Shown here in pieces: positions 1 to 8,880 of a stretch of 64,000 nt of DNA. Location: NCBI RefSeq assembly GCF_030403505.1, contig NZ_JAUEMJ010000005.1, positions 390,876 through 454,875 of the forward strand, written 5' to 3'. The notes below the pieces were generated by a model. It was not told the DNA's origin, ran no database searches, and was given only the letters and a program-made list of their open reading frames with translations. Source of the stretch: Glycomyces tritici. Lineage in GTDB: Bacteria > Actinomycetota > Actinomycetes > Mycobacteriales > Micromonosporaceae. How positions within the stretch are numbered: position 1 is the stretch's first letter; every line of letters begins with the position of its first letter. Both the position numbers and the translations under genes were made by a program.

Positions 1-1350
1 CGGCCTGCCGATCGCCGGGAACGCCCGCTGCGGGCAGCCCGAGCGGTCGCACACCTTGCACCCCGGCCCGATCGGGGTCAGCGCCGCCGGGCTCGCCAGG
101 TCGAGCCCGTCCGCGTACACCAGCCGGTGCGCATGGTGGAGGTCGCAGCCCAGCCCGATCGCGAACGTCTTCGCCGGCGTCCCGAACCCGCCGTAGCGGC
201 GGGTCACCGTGCGCGCCACCCACAGGTACGACCGCCCGTCCGGCATCTGCGCGAGCTGCGTGCGGATCTCACCGGGATGCGCGAACGCCTCGTACACGTT
301 CCACAAGGGGCAGCTGCCGCCCACCCGCGAGAAGTGGAAGTCCGTGGCCGACTGCCGCTTCGAGATGTTCCCCGCCCGGTCCACCCGCACGAAGAAGAAC
401 GGCACGCCCCGCGACCCCGGCCGCTGCAGCGTGCTCAACCGGTGCGCCACCGTCTCGAACCCCACCCGGAACCGCCGCTGCAGCAGGTCCAGGTCGTACC
501 GCAGTTCCTCTGCGGCACTGCGGAACACCCCGTACGGCAGGATCAGCGCCCCCGCGAAGTAGTTCGCCAGGCCGATCCGCGCCAGCGACCGCGCCTGCGG
601 CCCCGAGAGGTCCGCGGCGGCAACGAGGCCGTCGATCAGGTCCGCGTGCTCGACCAACGCCAAGTGCGTGGCGAGCTGGAACGCGCGCTGGCCGGGGGAG
701 AGCAGCGGCGAGACCCGCAGGACCCTCCCTTCGGGGTCGAACCGGCGCTTCGCCCCGGCCTGCTCGCCCGCGGCCAGGTCGGCCACCGCCGTGCCGTGCC
801 GGTCCGCCAGGAGCCGCGCGAGCTCCGCGGCCAGGTCCGCCGGGTCCAGCCCGGCGGCGATCCGCTCGGCCGCCTCGTCCAGCTCGGGCACATAGTTCCG
901 CTTGGCGTAGAACAGGTCCCGCACCTCCTCGTACGCCGTGGGCGCGGCCCCGGCGTCCAGCTCGGCGCTCATCGCCGTGTTGCGCTCCACCGCATGCCGG
1001 TAGCGCCGGTGCAGGTCCACCACGTACCGCGCCAGTTCCGGCATGCCCTCGGCGAGTTCGCGGGTCTGGTGCGGCCCGACCTGCTCGGCGTGCGCGGTGT
1101 CGGCCAGCGCGTCCCGCAGCTGCGCGTCGAGCCGGTCGCTCTCGGCCGCCGAGAACCGCTGCACGTCCACATCGAACACCTCGGCCAGGCGCAGCAGCAC
1201 CGGGCCCGTGATGGGCCGCTGGTTCGACTCCATCTGGTTCACATAGCTCGTGGAGATGCCCAGCGCGGCGGCGAGCGACGCCTGCGTGAGCCCCTGCTCC
1301 TCGCGGAACCGGCGCAGCCGCAGCCCCACCTTGGCCGTCCTCAACGCCAT
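1..1350 (-). CDS. prpR: PrpR/ScfR-type XRE-family regulator of propionate/short-chain acyl metabolism (3' end outside window)
   Basis: 450 codons are in the window with no stop, so the gene runs off the left edge; the family is usually about 470-490 aa. It starts ATG at 1350 behind AAAGGA. The N-terminal helix-turn-helix (about residues 6-62) includes [13 protein letters not shown]. The C-terminal part has the cysteine-rich block typical of this family: a GGSCPLWN cysteine, a GLGC cysteine, then [15 protein letters not shown] (C-x2-C-x4-C). In the mycobacterial homologue PrpR this region holds a [4Fe-4S] cluster and senses acyl-CoA. It is divergent from prpDBC, separated by 126 bp, so it very likely controls them. 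The metal cluster is inferred from the family. Confidence 0.88.
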   Translation of the reverse strand, partial: MALRTAKVGLRLRRFREEQGLTQASLAAALGISTSYVNQMESNQRPITGPVLLRLAEVFDVDVQRFSAAESDRLDAQLRDALADTAHAEQVGPHQTRELAEGMPELARYVVDLHRRYRHAVERNTAMSAELDAGAAPTAYEEVRDLFYAKRNYVPELDEAAERIAAGLDPADLAAELARLLADRHGTAVADLAAGEQAGAKRRFDPEGRVLRVSPLLSPGQRAFQLATHLALVEHADLIDGLVAAADLSGPQARSLARIGLANYFAGALILPYGVFRSAAEELRYDLDLLQRRFRVGFETVAHRLSTLQRPGSRGVPFFFVRVDRAGNISKRQSATDFHFSRVGGSCPLWNVYEAFAHPGEIRTQLAQMPDGRSYLWVARTVTRRYGGFGTPAKTFAIGLGCDLHHAHRLVYADGLDLASPAALTPIGPGCKVCDRSGCPQRAFPAIGRP

Positions 1351-1361
1351 CGTCAGGTCCT

Positions 1362-1377
1362 TTCACAACATTCACAA
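1362..1377. promoter_or_regulatory. Direct repeat TTCACAA-N2-TTCACAA in the prpR/prpD divergent promoter
   Basis: TTCACAA occurs at 1362-1368 and again at 1371-1377 (period 9), just upstream of prpR. The related inverted hexamer TGTGAA lies at 1447-1452, close to prpD. Repeated A/T-rich heptamers in an otherwise GC-rich divergent intergenic region are candidate PrpR operators. The assignment is an inference from position and repetition. Confidence 0.4.
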
Positions 1378-1476
1378 AACCGGGCCGATATTTCCACAAG
1401 AAACCACATGTTCAGTGCTTTCGATCGGCTGATCAGCTGTACATACTGTGAAGATACCCGTCGAAGGAGCCGCCGC

Positions 1477-2997
1477 ATGATCGAGCACCACGTCCGCGCC
1501 CACGCCTCCCGCGAGGCACTGCCGCGCGAGCAGGAGCTGGCCTGGAAGATCGCGCAGGTCGCCACCGACCCCGTCCCGGTCGAGCCCGACGTGGCCGAGA
1601 TGATCGGCAACCGGGTCATCGACAACGCCGCCGTCGCGGCCGCGTCCCTCGCCCGCCGCCCGGTCGCCAACGCCCGCGCCCAGGCCTTCGCCCACCCCTA
1701 CCGCCCCGGCGCGGCCGTCTTCGGCGCCGCCCCCGAGGTGCGGGCCTCGCCCGAATGGGCGGCATGGGCCAACGGCGTCGCCGTGCGCGAACTGGACTTC
1801 CACGACACGTTCCTCGCCGCCGACTACTCCCACCCCGGCGACAACATCCCGCCGGTCCTCGCCGCCGCCCAGCACCGCGGCCTCGACGGCGCGGCCCTCG
1901 TGCGCGGCATCGCCACCGGGTACGAGATCCAGATCGACCTCGTGCGCGGGATCTGCCTGCACGAGCACCGGATCGACCACATCGCCCACCTCGGCCCCGC
2001 CGCCGCCGCCGGCATCGGCACCCTCATGGGCCTCGACGCCGAAGTGATCTACCAGGCCATCGGCCAGGCGCTGCACACCACCACCGCCACCCGGCAGTCC
2101 CGCAAGGGCGCCATCTCCTCCTGGAAGGCCTACGCGCCCGCGTTCGCGGGCAAGGCCGCGATCGAAGCGGTCGACCGGGCCATGCGCGGCGAAGGCGCGC
2201 CCTCGCCCATCTGGGAAGGCGAGGACGGCGTCATCGCCAGGCTCCTCAGCGGACCCGAGGCGCGCTACACCGTGCCGCTGCCGGCCCCCGGCGAACCCAA
2301 GCGCGCCATCCTCGACTCCTACACCAAGGAGCACTCCGCCGAGTACCAGAGCCAGGCCCTCATCGACCTCGCCCGCCGCCTCGCGCCGCGCATCACCGAC
2401 CTCTCGCGCGTCGCCGAGATCGTGATCCGCACCAGCCACCACACCCACAACGTGATCGGCACCGGCGCGAACGACCCGCAGAAGACCGACCCCGACGCCA
2501 GCCGCGAGACCCTCGACCACTCCATCATGTACATCTTCGCCGTCGCCCTCGAAGACCGCGACTGGCACCACGAGCGCTCCTACACCTCCGAGCGCGCCCA
2601 CCGGGAGTCCACGGTCGCCCTGTGGCGCAAGGTCCGCACCCTCGAAGACCAGGAGTGGACCCGCCGCTACCACGACCCCGACCCCGACAAGCGCGCCTTC
2701 GGCGGCCACGTCACCGTCGTCTTCGACGACGGCACCACGCTCGACGACGAACTCGCCGTCGCCGACGCCCACCCAAGGGGCGCACGGCCCTTCGGCCGCG
2801 AGCAGTACCTCAAGAAGTTCCGCACCCTCGCCGACGGCGTCATCGCACCATCCGAGCAGGACCGGTTCCTCGACCTCGCCTGCCGCCTCGAGACCCTCGA
2901 CGCCGCCGAGGTCCGCGCCCTCAACCTCGCCGCCCCTCCCGGCGCGCTCACCGCCACCGACAGCGCCGTTGCAAACCGTGGAGGACTCTTCCGATGA
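1477..2997 (+). CDS. prpD: 2-methylcitrate dehydratase PrpD (MmgE/PrpD family)
   Basis: 506 aa, starting at ATG 1477 after GAAGGAG (1463-1469). The same frame stays open far upstream, but that part is antisense to prpR and is not used. The protein is full length for MmgE/PrpD and contains the family segments around [12 protein letters not shown] and [12 protein letters not shown]. It dehydrates 2-methylcitrate to methylaconitate in the methylcitrate cycle for propionyl-CoA. It is the first gene of prpD-prpB-prpC; its stop overlaps the prpB start (ATGA). Cytosolic. Confidence 0.93.
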   Translation: MIEHHVRAHASREALPREQELAWKIAQVATDPVPVEPDVAEMIGNRVIDNAAVAAASLARRPVANARAQAFAHPYRPGAAVFGAAPEVRASPEWAAWANGVAVRELDFHDTFLAADYSHPGDNIPPVLAAAQHRGLDGAALVRGIATGYEIQIDLVRGICLHEHRIDHIAHLGPAAAAGIGTLMGLDAEVIYQAIGQALHTTTATRQSRKGAISSWKAYAPAFAGKAAIEAVDRAMRGEGAPSPIWEGEDGVIARLLSGPEARYTVPLPAPGEPKRAILDSYTKEHSAEYQSQALIDLARRLAPRITDLSRVAEIVIRTSHHTHNVIGTGANDPQKTDPDASRETLDHSIMYIFAVALEDRDWHHERSYTSERAHRESTVALWRKVRTLEDQEWTRRYHDPDPDKRAFGGHVTVVFDDGTTLDDELAVADAHPRGARPFGREQYLKKFRTLADGVIAPSEQDRFLDLACRLETLDAAEVRALNLAAPPGALTATDSAVANRGGLFR

Positions 2998-3899
2998 CCC
3001 GACGCATCTCGCCGTCCCAGAAGCGCAAGGCCCTGCGCGCCGGACTCGCCTCCGGCCGCCTCCAGCGCCTCCCCGGCGCGTTCTCGCCGCTCGTCGCCCG
3101 CGCCGTCGCCGACCGCGGCTTCGAAGGCGTCTACGTCTCCGGCGCGGCGCTGGCCGCCGACCTGGCGCTGCCGGACATCGGCCTCACCACGCTCACCGAG
3201 GTCGCCGGGCGCGGCGGCCAGATCGCCCGCGCCACCGACCTGCCCACCCTCATCGACGCCGACACCGGCTTCGGCGAGGCGGCCAACGTGGCCCGCACCA
3301 TCGCGGCCTTCGAGGACGCCGGGCTCGCCGGCTGCCACCTCGAGGACCAGGTCAACCCCAAGCGCTGCGGCCATCTCGACGGCAAGGAGGTCGTGTCGGC
3401 CGCCGCGATGCTCCAGCGGGTGCGCGCCGCCGTCCAGGCCCGCACCGACCCGGACTTCGTCATCTGCGCCCGCACCGACGCCCGCGCCGTCGAGGGCCTG
3501 GACGCCGCGATCGACCGCGCCAAGGCCTATGTGGACGCCGGGGCCGACATGGTCTTCCCCGAGGCGCTGCGCACCGAAGCCGAGTTCGCGGCCTTCCGGG
3601 AAGCGGTCGACGTGCCGCTGCTGGCCAACATGACCGAGTTCGGCACCTCGCCCGGCCTCACCGCCCGCCGACTCGAGGACCTGGGCTACAACCTCGTCAT
3701 CTGGCCCGTCTCGAGCCTGCGCGCCGCCATGGGCGCCGTCGAAGACCTCTTCGACACCTTGGAGACCGAGGGCACCCAGGCCTCCCATGTGGACCGGATG
3801 CAGACCCGCGCCCGTCTCTACGAACTCGTCGACTACGCCTCCTACCGCGCCTTCGACCAGCAGCTCTTCGACTTCAAAATCCCCGGGAGGGACGCATGA
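2994..3899 (+). CDS. prpB: Methylisocitrate lyase PrpB
   Basis: 301 aa, starting at ATG 2994 inside the ATGA overlap with prpD and preceded by GGAGGA. The protein belongs to the isocitrate lyase/PEP mutase TIM-barrel family. The metal-binding segment IDADTGFG is at residues 87-94 and the signature KRCGH at 123-127, with the catalytic cysteine C125. It cleaves 2-methylisocitrate to pyruvate and succinate. Its stop overlaps the prpC start (ATGA), so prpDBC should be translationally coupled. Length is normal for the family. Confidence 0.95.
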   Translation: MTRRISPSQKRKALRAGLASGRLQRLPGAFSPLVARAVADRGFEGVYVSGAALAADLALPDIGLTTLTEVAGRGGQIARATDLPTLIDADTGFGEAANVARTIAAFEDAGLAGCHLEDQVNPKRCGHLDGKEVVSAAAMLQRVRAAVQARTDPDFVICARTDARAVEGLDAAIDRAKAYVDAGADMVFPEALRTEAEFAAFREAVDVPLLANMTEFGTSPGLTARRLEDLGYNLVIWPVSSLRAAMGAVEDLFDTLETEGTQASHVDRMQTRARLYELVDYASYRAFDQQLFDFKIPGRDA

Positions 3900-5014
3900 G
3901 CACCGAGATCCGCAAGGGCCTGGCCGGAGTCGTCGCCGACACCACCGCCATCAGCGAGGTCGTCCCCGAGACGAACTCCCTCACCTACCGCGGCTACCCC
4001 GTGCAGGAGCTCGCCCGCAGCTGCTCCTTCGAAGCGGTCGCGCACCTCATCTGGTACGGCGAGCTGCCCGACGCCGCCGCGCTCTCCCGCTTCGCCGAAC
4101 GCGAAGGCGCGCAACGGGAGGTCACCCGCTCGACTATCGGCGTCGTCGACCGCGTCCCGGACAACTGCCACCCCATGGACCTGCTGCGCACCGCCGTCTC
4201 CTGCCTCGGCGCCGAAGACCCGGCCGAGGACGACAACAGCCCGGCCGCCAACCGCGCCAAGGCCGAGGCGATGTTCGCCAAGCTCCCCACGATCGTCGCC
4301 CACGACTTCCGCCGCCGGAAGGGCCTCGACCGCATCGCCCCGGACCCGGGCCTGGGCTTCGCGGAGAACTTCTTCCACATGTGCTTCGGCACCGTGCCGG
4401 CCCCGGAAGTGCTGCGCTGCTTCGAGATCTCGATGATCCTCTACGCCGAGCACAGCTTCAACGCCTCCACGTTCACCGCCCGCACCGTCGCCTCCACCCT
4501 CTCGGACATCTACTCGGCCGTCACCGCCGCGATCGGCGCCCTCAAGGGCCCGCTCCACGGCGGCGCGAACGAGGCCGTCATGCGCATGATGCTCGAGATC
4601 GACGACCCCGCGCTCGCGGGCGACTGGCTGCGGGAGCGCCTGGCCGCCAAGGAGAAGGTGATGGGTTTCGGGCACCGCGTCTACAAGGACGCCGACTCGC
4701 GCGTCCCGACCATGAAGGCCGCCTTCATCGACATGGCCGAGCTGACCGGCGGGGAGCGCTGGGTCGCCATGTACGAGGAGCTCGAGGCGGCAATGATGGC
4801 GGCCAAGGGCATCCACCCGAACCTCGACTTCCCGGCCGGGCCCGCCTACTACCTGATGGGCTTCGACATCCCGATGTTCACGCCGCTGTTCGTCATGTCC
4901 CGCATCACCGGCTGGACCGCGCACGTGATCGAGCAGCTGGAGTCGAACGCCCTCATCCGGCCGCTGAGCGCCTACACCGGACCCGCGCAGCGCGCGATCC
5001 CGCTGGCGGCGTAG
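3896..5014 (+). CDS. prpC: 2-methylcitrate synthase PrpC (citrate synthase family)
   Basis: 372 aa, starting at ATG 3896 in an ATGA overlap with prpB and preceded by GGGAGG. Citrate-synthase catalytic residues are visible: H186 in AEHSFNAS, H221 in GPLHGGANE, H260 in GFGHRVYK and D311 in NLDFPAG. The length matches type II/methylcitrate synthases (about 370-390 aa). Condenses propionyl-CoA with oxaloacetate to start the methylcitrate cycle; citrate synthase side activity is possible. Last gene of the prpDBC operon and convergent with the next gene with only 3 bp between the stops. Confidence 0.94.
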   Translation: MSTEIRKGLAGVVADTTAISEVVPETNSLTYRGYPVQELARSCSFEAVAHLIWYGELPDAAALSRFAEREGAQREVTRSTIGVVDRVPDNCHPMDLLRTAVSCLGAEDPAEDDNSPAANRAKAEAMFAKLPTIVAHDFRRRKGLDRIAPDPGLGFAENFFHMCFGTVPAPEVLRCFEISMILYAEHSFNASTFTARTVASTLSDIYSAVTAAIGALKGPLHGGANEAVMRMMLEIDDPALAGDWLRERLAAKEKVMGFGHRVYKDADSRVPTMKAAFIDMAELTGGERWVAMYEELEAAMMAAKGIHPNLDFPAGPAYYLMGFDIPMFTPLFVMSRITGWTAHVIEQLESNALIRPLSAYTGPAQRAIPLAA

Positions 5015-5017
5015 CGG

Positions 5018-5521
5018 TCACGGGGCCTGCGCGTCATGCGGCTCGGCGCCGAACAGCAGCCGGTGCGTGCGGTCGCCCTGCCCGGTGGGGGAGTAGAGGC
5101 GCAGGCCCTCCTCGTGCGTCCAGGCGTAGCAGGCGATGCCGAAGACCACGAGGCTCAGGAGTGCGACCACGAGCAGGACCGCGCCGAGGGCGGACGAGAG
5201 CGGGATGACGATCCCGGCCTCGTCCAGGCCGATTGAGCCGCCGATCAGCACCACCGCGATTGCCAGGCTGACGAGGGCGGTCACCATGTGCCGCCTGCGG
5301 ATCGCGCGTGACAGCATGGTGCTGCGCACGCGCAGCAGCAGCTCGGCGTCGCAGTTGTCGCAGTGCAGTTCGACGACCTTATCGCCGGTCGCGGGGCGGC
5401 GGATCTGGAACCCGGTGAGGTCGTAGCGCCGCTCCTCGCCGATCCAGACGAATCCGAAGGCGGGGCTGGTGCCGGTCAGGTGGCCGATCCGGACGGTCGA
5501 CTGCTCGCGCAAGGGCTCCAT
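5018..5521 (-). CDS. Hypothetical membrane protein with a CxxC segment and two TM helices
   Basis: 167 aa, function not recognised. The N-terminal about 75 residues are soluble and include HCDNCDAELLLRVR, a possible zinc-binding CxxC. Two hydrophobic helices follow (about residues 79-100 and 107-133), then a short polar C-terminal tail. The gene starts at ATG 5521 near the end of a short gap after the K+ channel gene, on the same strand, so it may be the last gene of a clc-channel-membrane protein transcription unit. No catalytic motif is visible. Confidence 0.7.
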   Translation of the reverse strand: MEPLREQSTVRIGHLTGTSPAFGFVWIGEERRYDLTGFQIRRPATGDKVVELHCDNCDAELLLRVRSTMLSRAIRRRHMVTALVSLAIAVVLIGGSIGLDEAGIVIPLSSALGAVLLVVALLSLVVFGIACYAWTHEEGLRLYSPTGQGDRTHRLLFGAEPHDAQAP

Positions 5522-5590
5522 GCCCCCAGCCTAGGAGGCCCGTGCCGGGACCGGTCCGGATGCGGGCCGCGGCGGCGACCGTGGCTCAGG

Positions 5591-6097
5591 TCAGGAGCGC
5601 CGGCGGCGGGTGCCGGCGCGCTTGGTGAACTTCTGGGCGATGAGCGAGGCCGAGCCCGCGATCACGGTCACGTTGAAGGCCATCTGGACGCACAGGAGTG
5701 AGCGGGCGACCTGGCCCTGTGCCGAGACGTCCCCGTACCCGACCGTGAGCAGCGTGCTCAGCGCGAAGTAGAGGGCGTCCACGCGGGTGTCCAGACCTTC
5801 GAATTCGCCGGGCCGGTACACGGCGACGGCGTAGTCGACGAGCGCGAACACCAGCAGCCCGGCGAGGATGCCCACGACCATCGCGCCGAGCGGCGCGTCG
5901 GGTTCGCGGATCTGCCGCACCGCCTGCCAGCGGATGGCGACCGCGACGGCGCCGAGCAGCGCGGCGGTGGCGACCCAGCGCAGGACCAGGACGGCGGCTT
6001 CGGGTTCGCTGCGGATCGGCACGACCAGGTACAGCACCAGGAGCGCGATGCCGGCGAGCGTCCACCGCAGCCGGTGGAACTGGTTCCTACGCTCCAT
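5591..6097 (-). CDS. Two-TM-pore potassium channel family protein
   Basis: 168 aa with four hydrophobic segments. A pore helix leads into the potassium selectivity filter TVGYGD at residues 118-123, followed by a final TM helix and a basic C-terminus (KRAGTRRRRS). This matches the Ion_trans_2 family. No cytoplasmic RCK/TrkA domain is encoded, so regulation is not evident. The start at ATG 6097 overlaps the end of the upstream ClC gene by 11 nt, which suggests coupled expression of a cation and an anion pathway. Homotetrameric assembly is expected from the family. Confidence 0.88.
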   Translation of the reverse strand: MERRNQFHRLRWTLAGIALLVLYLVVPIRSEPEAAVLVLRWVATAALLGAVAVAIRWQAVRQIREPDAPLGAMVVGILAGLLVFALVDYAVAVYRPGEFEGLDTRVDALYFALSTLLTVGYGDVSAQGQVARSLLCVQMAFNVTVIAGSASLIAQKFTKRAGTRRRRS

Positions 6098-7412
6098 GGG
6101 CGCCTCCCGCCGGTCCGGGGGCCGGCTCGTCGTCGCCGGTCCGGTCGATGAGCCGTTCGGTCACGAACGCGACGACGACGGCGATGAGCACGATCGGGGT
6201 CATCCCGGTGGCGCCCGATCCGAGCAGGAGCGTGATGAGGACGGCCGCCGAGACCGGCAGCGGCAGGATCGCCGCAGTGGCGGCGGCCATGCCCGCGGCC
6301 ATCGCAGGAGCGATGCCGAGCCCGGGGAGTCCGGCCAGGAGCGCCCCGACTGCCGCGCCGAGGAACAGGGCCGGGAAGATCGGGCCGCCCCGCAGCGTCG
6401 CCAGCGACACCGCGTACGCCAGGCCCTTCAACGCCACCAGGGCCACGAGCGCCCAGGCGCCGGGCACGTCGCCCTCCGCGGTGAACACTCCGAGCGCTTC
6501 CTGCCCGGACAGCACCACCTCGACCGGGGATCGGCCGGTCAGCAGCGAGTAGGCCGCCGCCGCGGCGGCGGTCACGGCCACCGCGACCATCGCCATGAGC
6601 GCGGGTCGGCGGGCCGCATGCGGGACGAGGCGCCGCCCGAGGTGGTGGACCTGGCGCACGCCCACGGCGATGAGCACGGCCATGGGGATCGTCCACAGCA
6701 GATCGGCGAAGTCCGGTCGGGCGGGGACGTCGAGCCCGGGCAGGCTGAGCGAGGGCACCGCCAGGCCCGTCCAGGACCCGAGGCCGGTGAACACGAGCGC
6801 GCCGACGCCGGCGGCGAGCAGGCACGGCAGCACGACCCGGGTCTGCTTGAGTCCGGCCCGGCCCGCGGATTCGAGGATGAACACGGCCGCCACCAGCGGG
6901 CTGCCGAAGATGACGGCGATGGCGGAGGCCGAGCCGGACGCGCCGAGCAGCGCGCTCGCGGGGCCGCCGCGCGCGACCCACCTGCCGGTGAGGATCGCCG
7001 CGAAGGCCCCGCCCACGGCCATGAGCGGCGCTTCGGGCCCGAGCACGACGCCGAGCGGCAGACCGCCGAGCGCCGCGAGCAGGACGCCGGGCAGGTGCGA
7101 GGGCGGCACGGGTTCGGCCGAGAGGCCGTCGATCGGGACGTGCCCGCCGCGCCCCGGCAGGCGGCTGACCGCGACGGCGACGATCGCGCCGCCGACGAGG
7201 AGCCAGGGGACCGGCCACCACCACGGGACCGGATCGAACCCCCACCGCGCGGGCAGGTCCTCCCAGACGAGGTGGGTGAGCCAGTGCAGGAGGGCGAGGA
7301 AGGCGAAGGCCGCCACCGAGACCGGGACGCCGATCAGGGCCGCCAGGGCGAGCAGGCGCACGTACGCCGCGCCGAGCCGTTCCGGGGCCGGGCCTCCGGA
7401 AGTCCCGCCCAT
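6087..7412 (-). CDS. ClC-type chloride channel/transporter
   Basis: 441 aa from ATG 7412, which has GGGGAGG four bases upstream. A longer in-frame start to 7628 would run across the divergent promoter and is rejected. About ten TM segments. The ClC signature regions are present: GPEAP (125-129) with the gating glutamate at 127, VFILE with a glutamate near 181 at the proton-glutamate position, and GGPIFP (342-347) as the GxFxP loop. Glutamates at both positions suggest a Cl-/H+ antiporter rather than a channel. Overlaps the K+ channel gene by 11 nt. Confidence 0.88.
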   Translation of the reverse strand: MGGTSGGPAPERLGAAYVRLLALAALIGVPVSVAAFAFLALLHWLTHLVWEDLPARWGFDPVPWWWPVPWLLVGGAIVAVAVSRLPGRGGHVPIDGLSAEPVPPSHLPGVLLAALGGLPLGVVLGPEAPLMAVGGAFAAILTGRWVARGGPASALLGASGSASAIAVIFGSPLVAAVFILESAGRAGLKQTRVVLPCLLAAGVGALVFTGLGSWTGLAVPSLSLPGLDVPARPDFADLLWTIPMAVLIAVGVRQVHHLGRRLVPHAARRPALMAMVAVAVTAAAAAAYSLLTGRSPVEVVLSGQEALGVFTAEGDVPGAWALVALVALKGLAYAVSLATLRGGPIFPALFLGAAVGALLAGLPGLGIAPAMAAGMAAATAAILPLPVSAAVLITLLLGSGATGMTPIVLIAVVVAFVTERLIDRTGDDEPAPGPAGGAHGA

Positions 7413-7504
7413 GCCGCCTCCCCGTTCTCGATCCTGCACTGTGGATCTTCCTACGGCTGCGGGCGGGCCGCAGGGCATTCGGCGTCCCGCCACCCCAGTC
7501 CCTC

Positions 7505-7533
7505 TTGCAACATACCCTAGGGGGGTATATAGT
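7505..7533 (+). promoter_or_regulatory. Promoter with CsoR-like operator in the spacer, for the DUF4396 gene
   Basis: A -35 TTGCAA (7505-7510) and -10 TATAGT (7528-7533) are separated by exactly 17 bp. The spacer carries ATACCC-TAGGG-GGGTAT (7512-7528), a 6-bp inverted repeat with 5-nt centre. GC-centred ATACCC...GGGTAT dyads are the known type of site for CsoR-family copper sensors. A repressor bound here would cover the spacer. A closely similar site lies at 30883-30899. No csoR gene is in the window, so the regulator is inferred. Confidence 0.6.
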
Positions 7534-7579
7534 GATCCGGTCGCGGCCGCCCCGGGCCGCCGAGCACTGAGGAGCAACC

Positions 7580-8131
7580 GTGGACCACTCCGCCCATGAG
7601 CACCACGACCACCACGAGCACGCCGCACATGAGAGCCACACTGGACACGGGCATCACGAAGGCCACGCCTCCCAGGGGGACCGGCCGAACCCGGCCAGCT
7701 GGCGCATGGCCGCCTCCGCGACCCTCCACTGCCTCACCGGCTGCGCGATCGGCGAAGTCCTCGGCGTCGTCATCGGCACCGCCCTCGGCTGGCACGGCGC
7801 GGCCACCATCGCCCTCGCGATCGCCCTCGCATTCGTCTTCGGCTACGCCCTGACGATGCGCGGCGTCATGCGCGCCGGACTCTCCTTCAAGGACGCGCTC
7901 AAGGTCGCCCTCGCCGCCGACACCATCTCGATCGCGGTCATGGAGATCGTCGACAACGCCTTCATCCTCGCCATCCCCGGCGGGATGGAGATGGGCGTGG
8001 CCGACCCCAGGTTCTGGCTCATGCTCGCCGCCGCGCTCGCCATCGCCTTCGTGGTCACCGTCCCGATCAACCGCTGGCTCATCTCACGCGGCAAGGGCCA
8101 CGCGGTCGTGCACCAGCACCACCGGCACTAG
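7580..8131 (+). CDS. DUF4396 membrane protein with His-rich N-terminus (probable metal-related)
   Basis: 183 aa, starting at ATG 7580 after GAGGAG. Residues 1-33 are extremely His-rich (about fourteen His), a likely metal-binding tail, and the C-terminus ends HQHHRH. Four hydrophobic segments follow, including HCLTGCAIGEVLG, the conserved cysteine-containing entry of DUF4396, and INRWLISRGKGH near the end. The molecular role of the family is not established. The His tail and the CsoR-like operator overlapping its promoter point to copper or another soft metal; this is inference. Confidence 0.82.
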   Translation: MDHSAHEHHDHHEHAAHESHTGHGHHEGHASQGDRPNPASWRMAASATLHCLTGCAIGEVLGVVIGTALGWHGAATIALAIALAFVFGYALTMRGVMRAGLSFKDALKVALAADTISIAVMEIVDNAFILAIPGGMEMGVADPRFWLMLAAALAIAFVVTVPINRWLISRGKGHAVVHQHHRH

Positions 8132-8138
8132 CGAGCGG

Positions 8139-8738
8139 TCACGCCGCGACCGGGCGAAGCGCCTCCATCGTCCGGTCCAGGCACGGTCCGAACACCTCCG
8201 GATCGGTGCCGCAATGGAGCGACGCCGCCTGGAGGCACGCGAAGGCCCCGCCCACAATGGCCCGCACGACCACCGCGTCAGGCTCGGCCCCGCTCTGCCC
8301 GGCCCGCTCCACCAGCAGCTCGGCGAGCGAGCGCTGCAGCAGGTCCAGCCGGCCCAGGTACGCCGCGAGCAGGCGCGGGCTCGCGCTCACGATCTCGTGC
8401 AGCACCTGGTCGCGCTCGCGCACCGCCGGATCGGCCAGCCGCTCCACCACCGGATCGAACGCGCGCCGCAGCGAATCCCACACCGACTCGCCGGGCGGAC
8501 GGGCCTCCAGGCGCGCCGAGAGCTCCTCGCCCAGGCGCTCGACGCTGTCGAGCACCACCTCGTCCTTCGACGCGAAGTACCGGAAGAAGCTGCGCTGGGA
8601 CATGCCGACGGCGGCGGCGATCTCATCGACCGTCGTCTCCTCGAAACCCTTCACCACGAACAGCGCCTCGGCCGTCCGCGCGATCCTCGACTGCACGGCC
8701 CGACGTGACACTTCTCGCAGACTCCCACCGGCGCCCAT
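8139..8738 (-). CDS. TetR family transcriptional regulator
   Basis: 199 aa. The N-terminal TetR helix-turn-helix is clear (TTVDEIAAAVGMSQRSFFRYFASKDE begins near residue 35, with the recognition helix at MSQRSFFRYF), followed by an alpha-helical ligand domain. Divergent from the DHA2 efflux gene with 142 bp between starts, which is the usual arrangement for a repressor of a drug pump. An imperfect dyad that could be its operator lies at 8766-8780. Ligand unknown. Confidence 0.9.
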   Translation of the reverse strand: MGAGGSLREVSRRAVQSRIARTAEALFVVKGFEETTVDEIAAAVGMSQRSFFRYFASKDEVVLDSVERLGEELSARLEARPPGESVWDSLRRAFDPVVERLADPAVRERDQVLHEIVSASPRLLAAYLGRLDLLQRSLAELLVERAGQSGAEPDAVVVRAIVGGAFACLQAASLHCGTDPEVFGPCLDRTMEALRPVAA

Positions 8739-8765
8739 GACCCGGATGGTAGCAACTGCAATGAT

Positions 8766-8780
8766 TGACAGTCACTGACA
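8766..8780. promoter_or_regulatory. Candidate TetR operator TGACAGTCACTGACA
   Basis: A 15-bp imperfect dyad (12 of 14 non-central positions symmetric) lies 28 bp from the TetR start in the TetR/DHA2 divergent region. Position and symmetry suit autoregulation and control of the pump. Not tested against other sites. Confidence 0.4.
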
Positions 8781-8880
8781 CTTTCCGGCGCGCGCGTCCC
8801 GTCACCCTCCGACACCCCGGCGGGTCCCGGCACGGGCCAGTCGTGCACCGGCAGGAACACCACCGAAGGAAACATCCCCC

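Noticed and set aside
127..1476. Long N-terminal extension of the prpD frame (about 450 codons)
   Set aside because: It is antisense to the well-supported prpR gene and is low-complexity Arg/Pro/His; the ribosome site and homology place the start at 1477.
7413..7628. Upstream extension of the ClC gene
   Set aside because: It would run through the divergent promoter; ATG 7412 has a strong Shine-Dalgarno.
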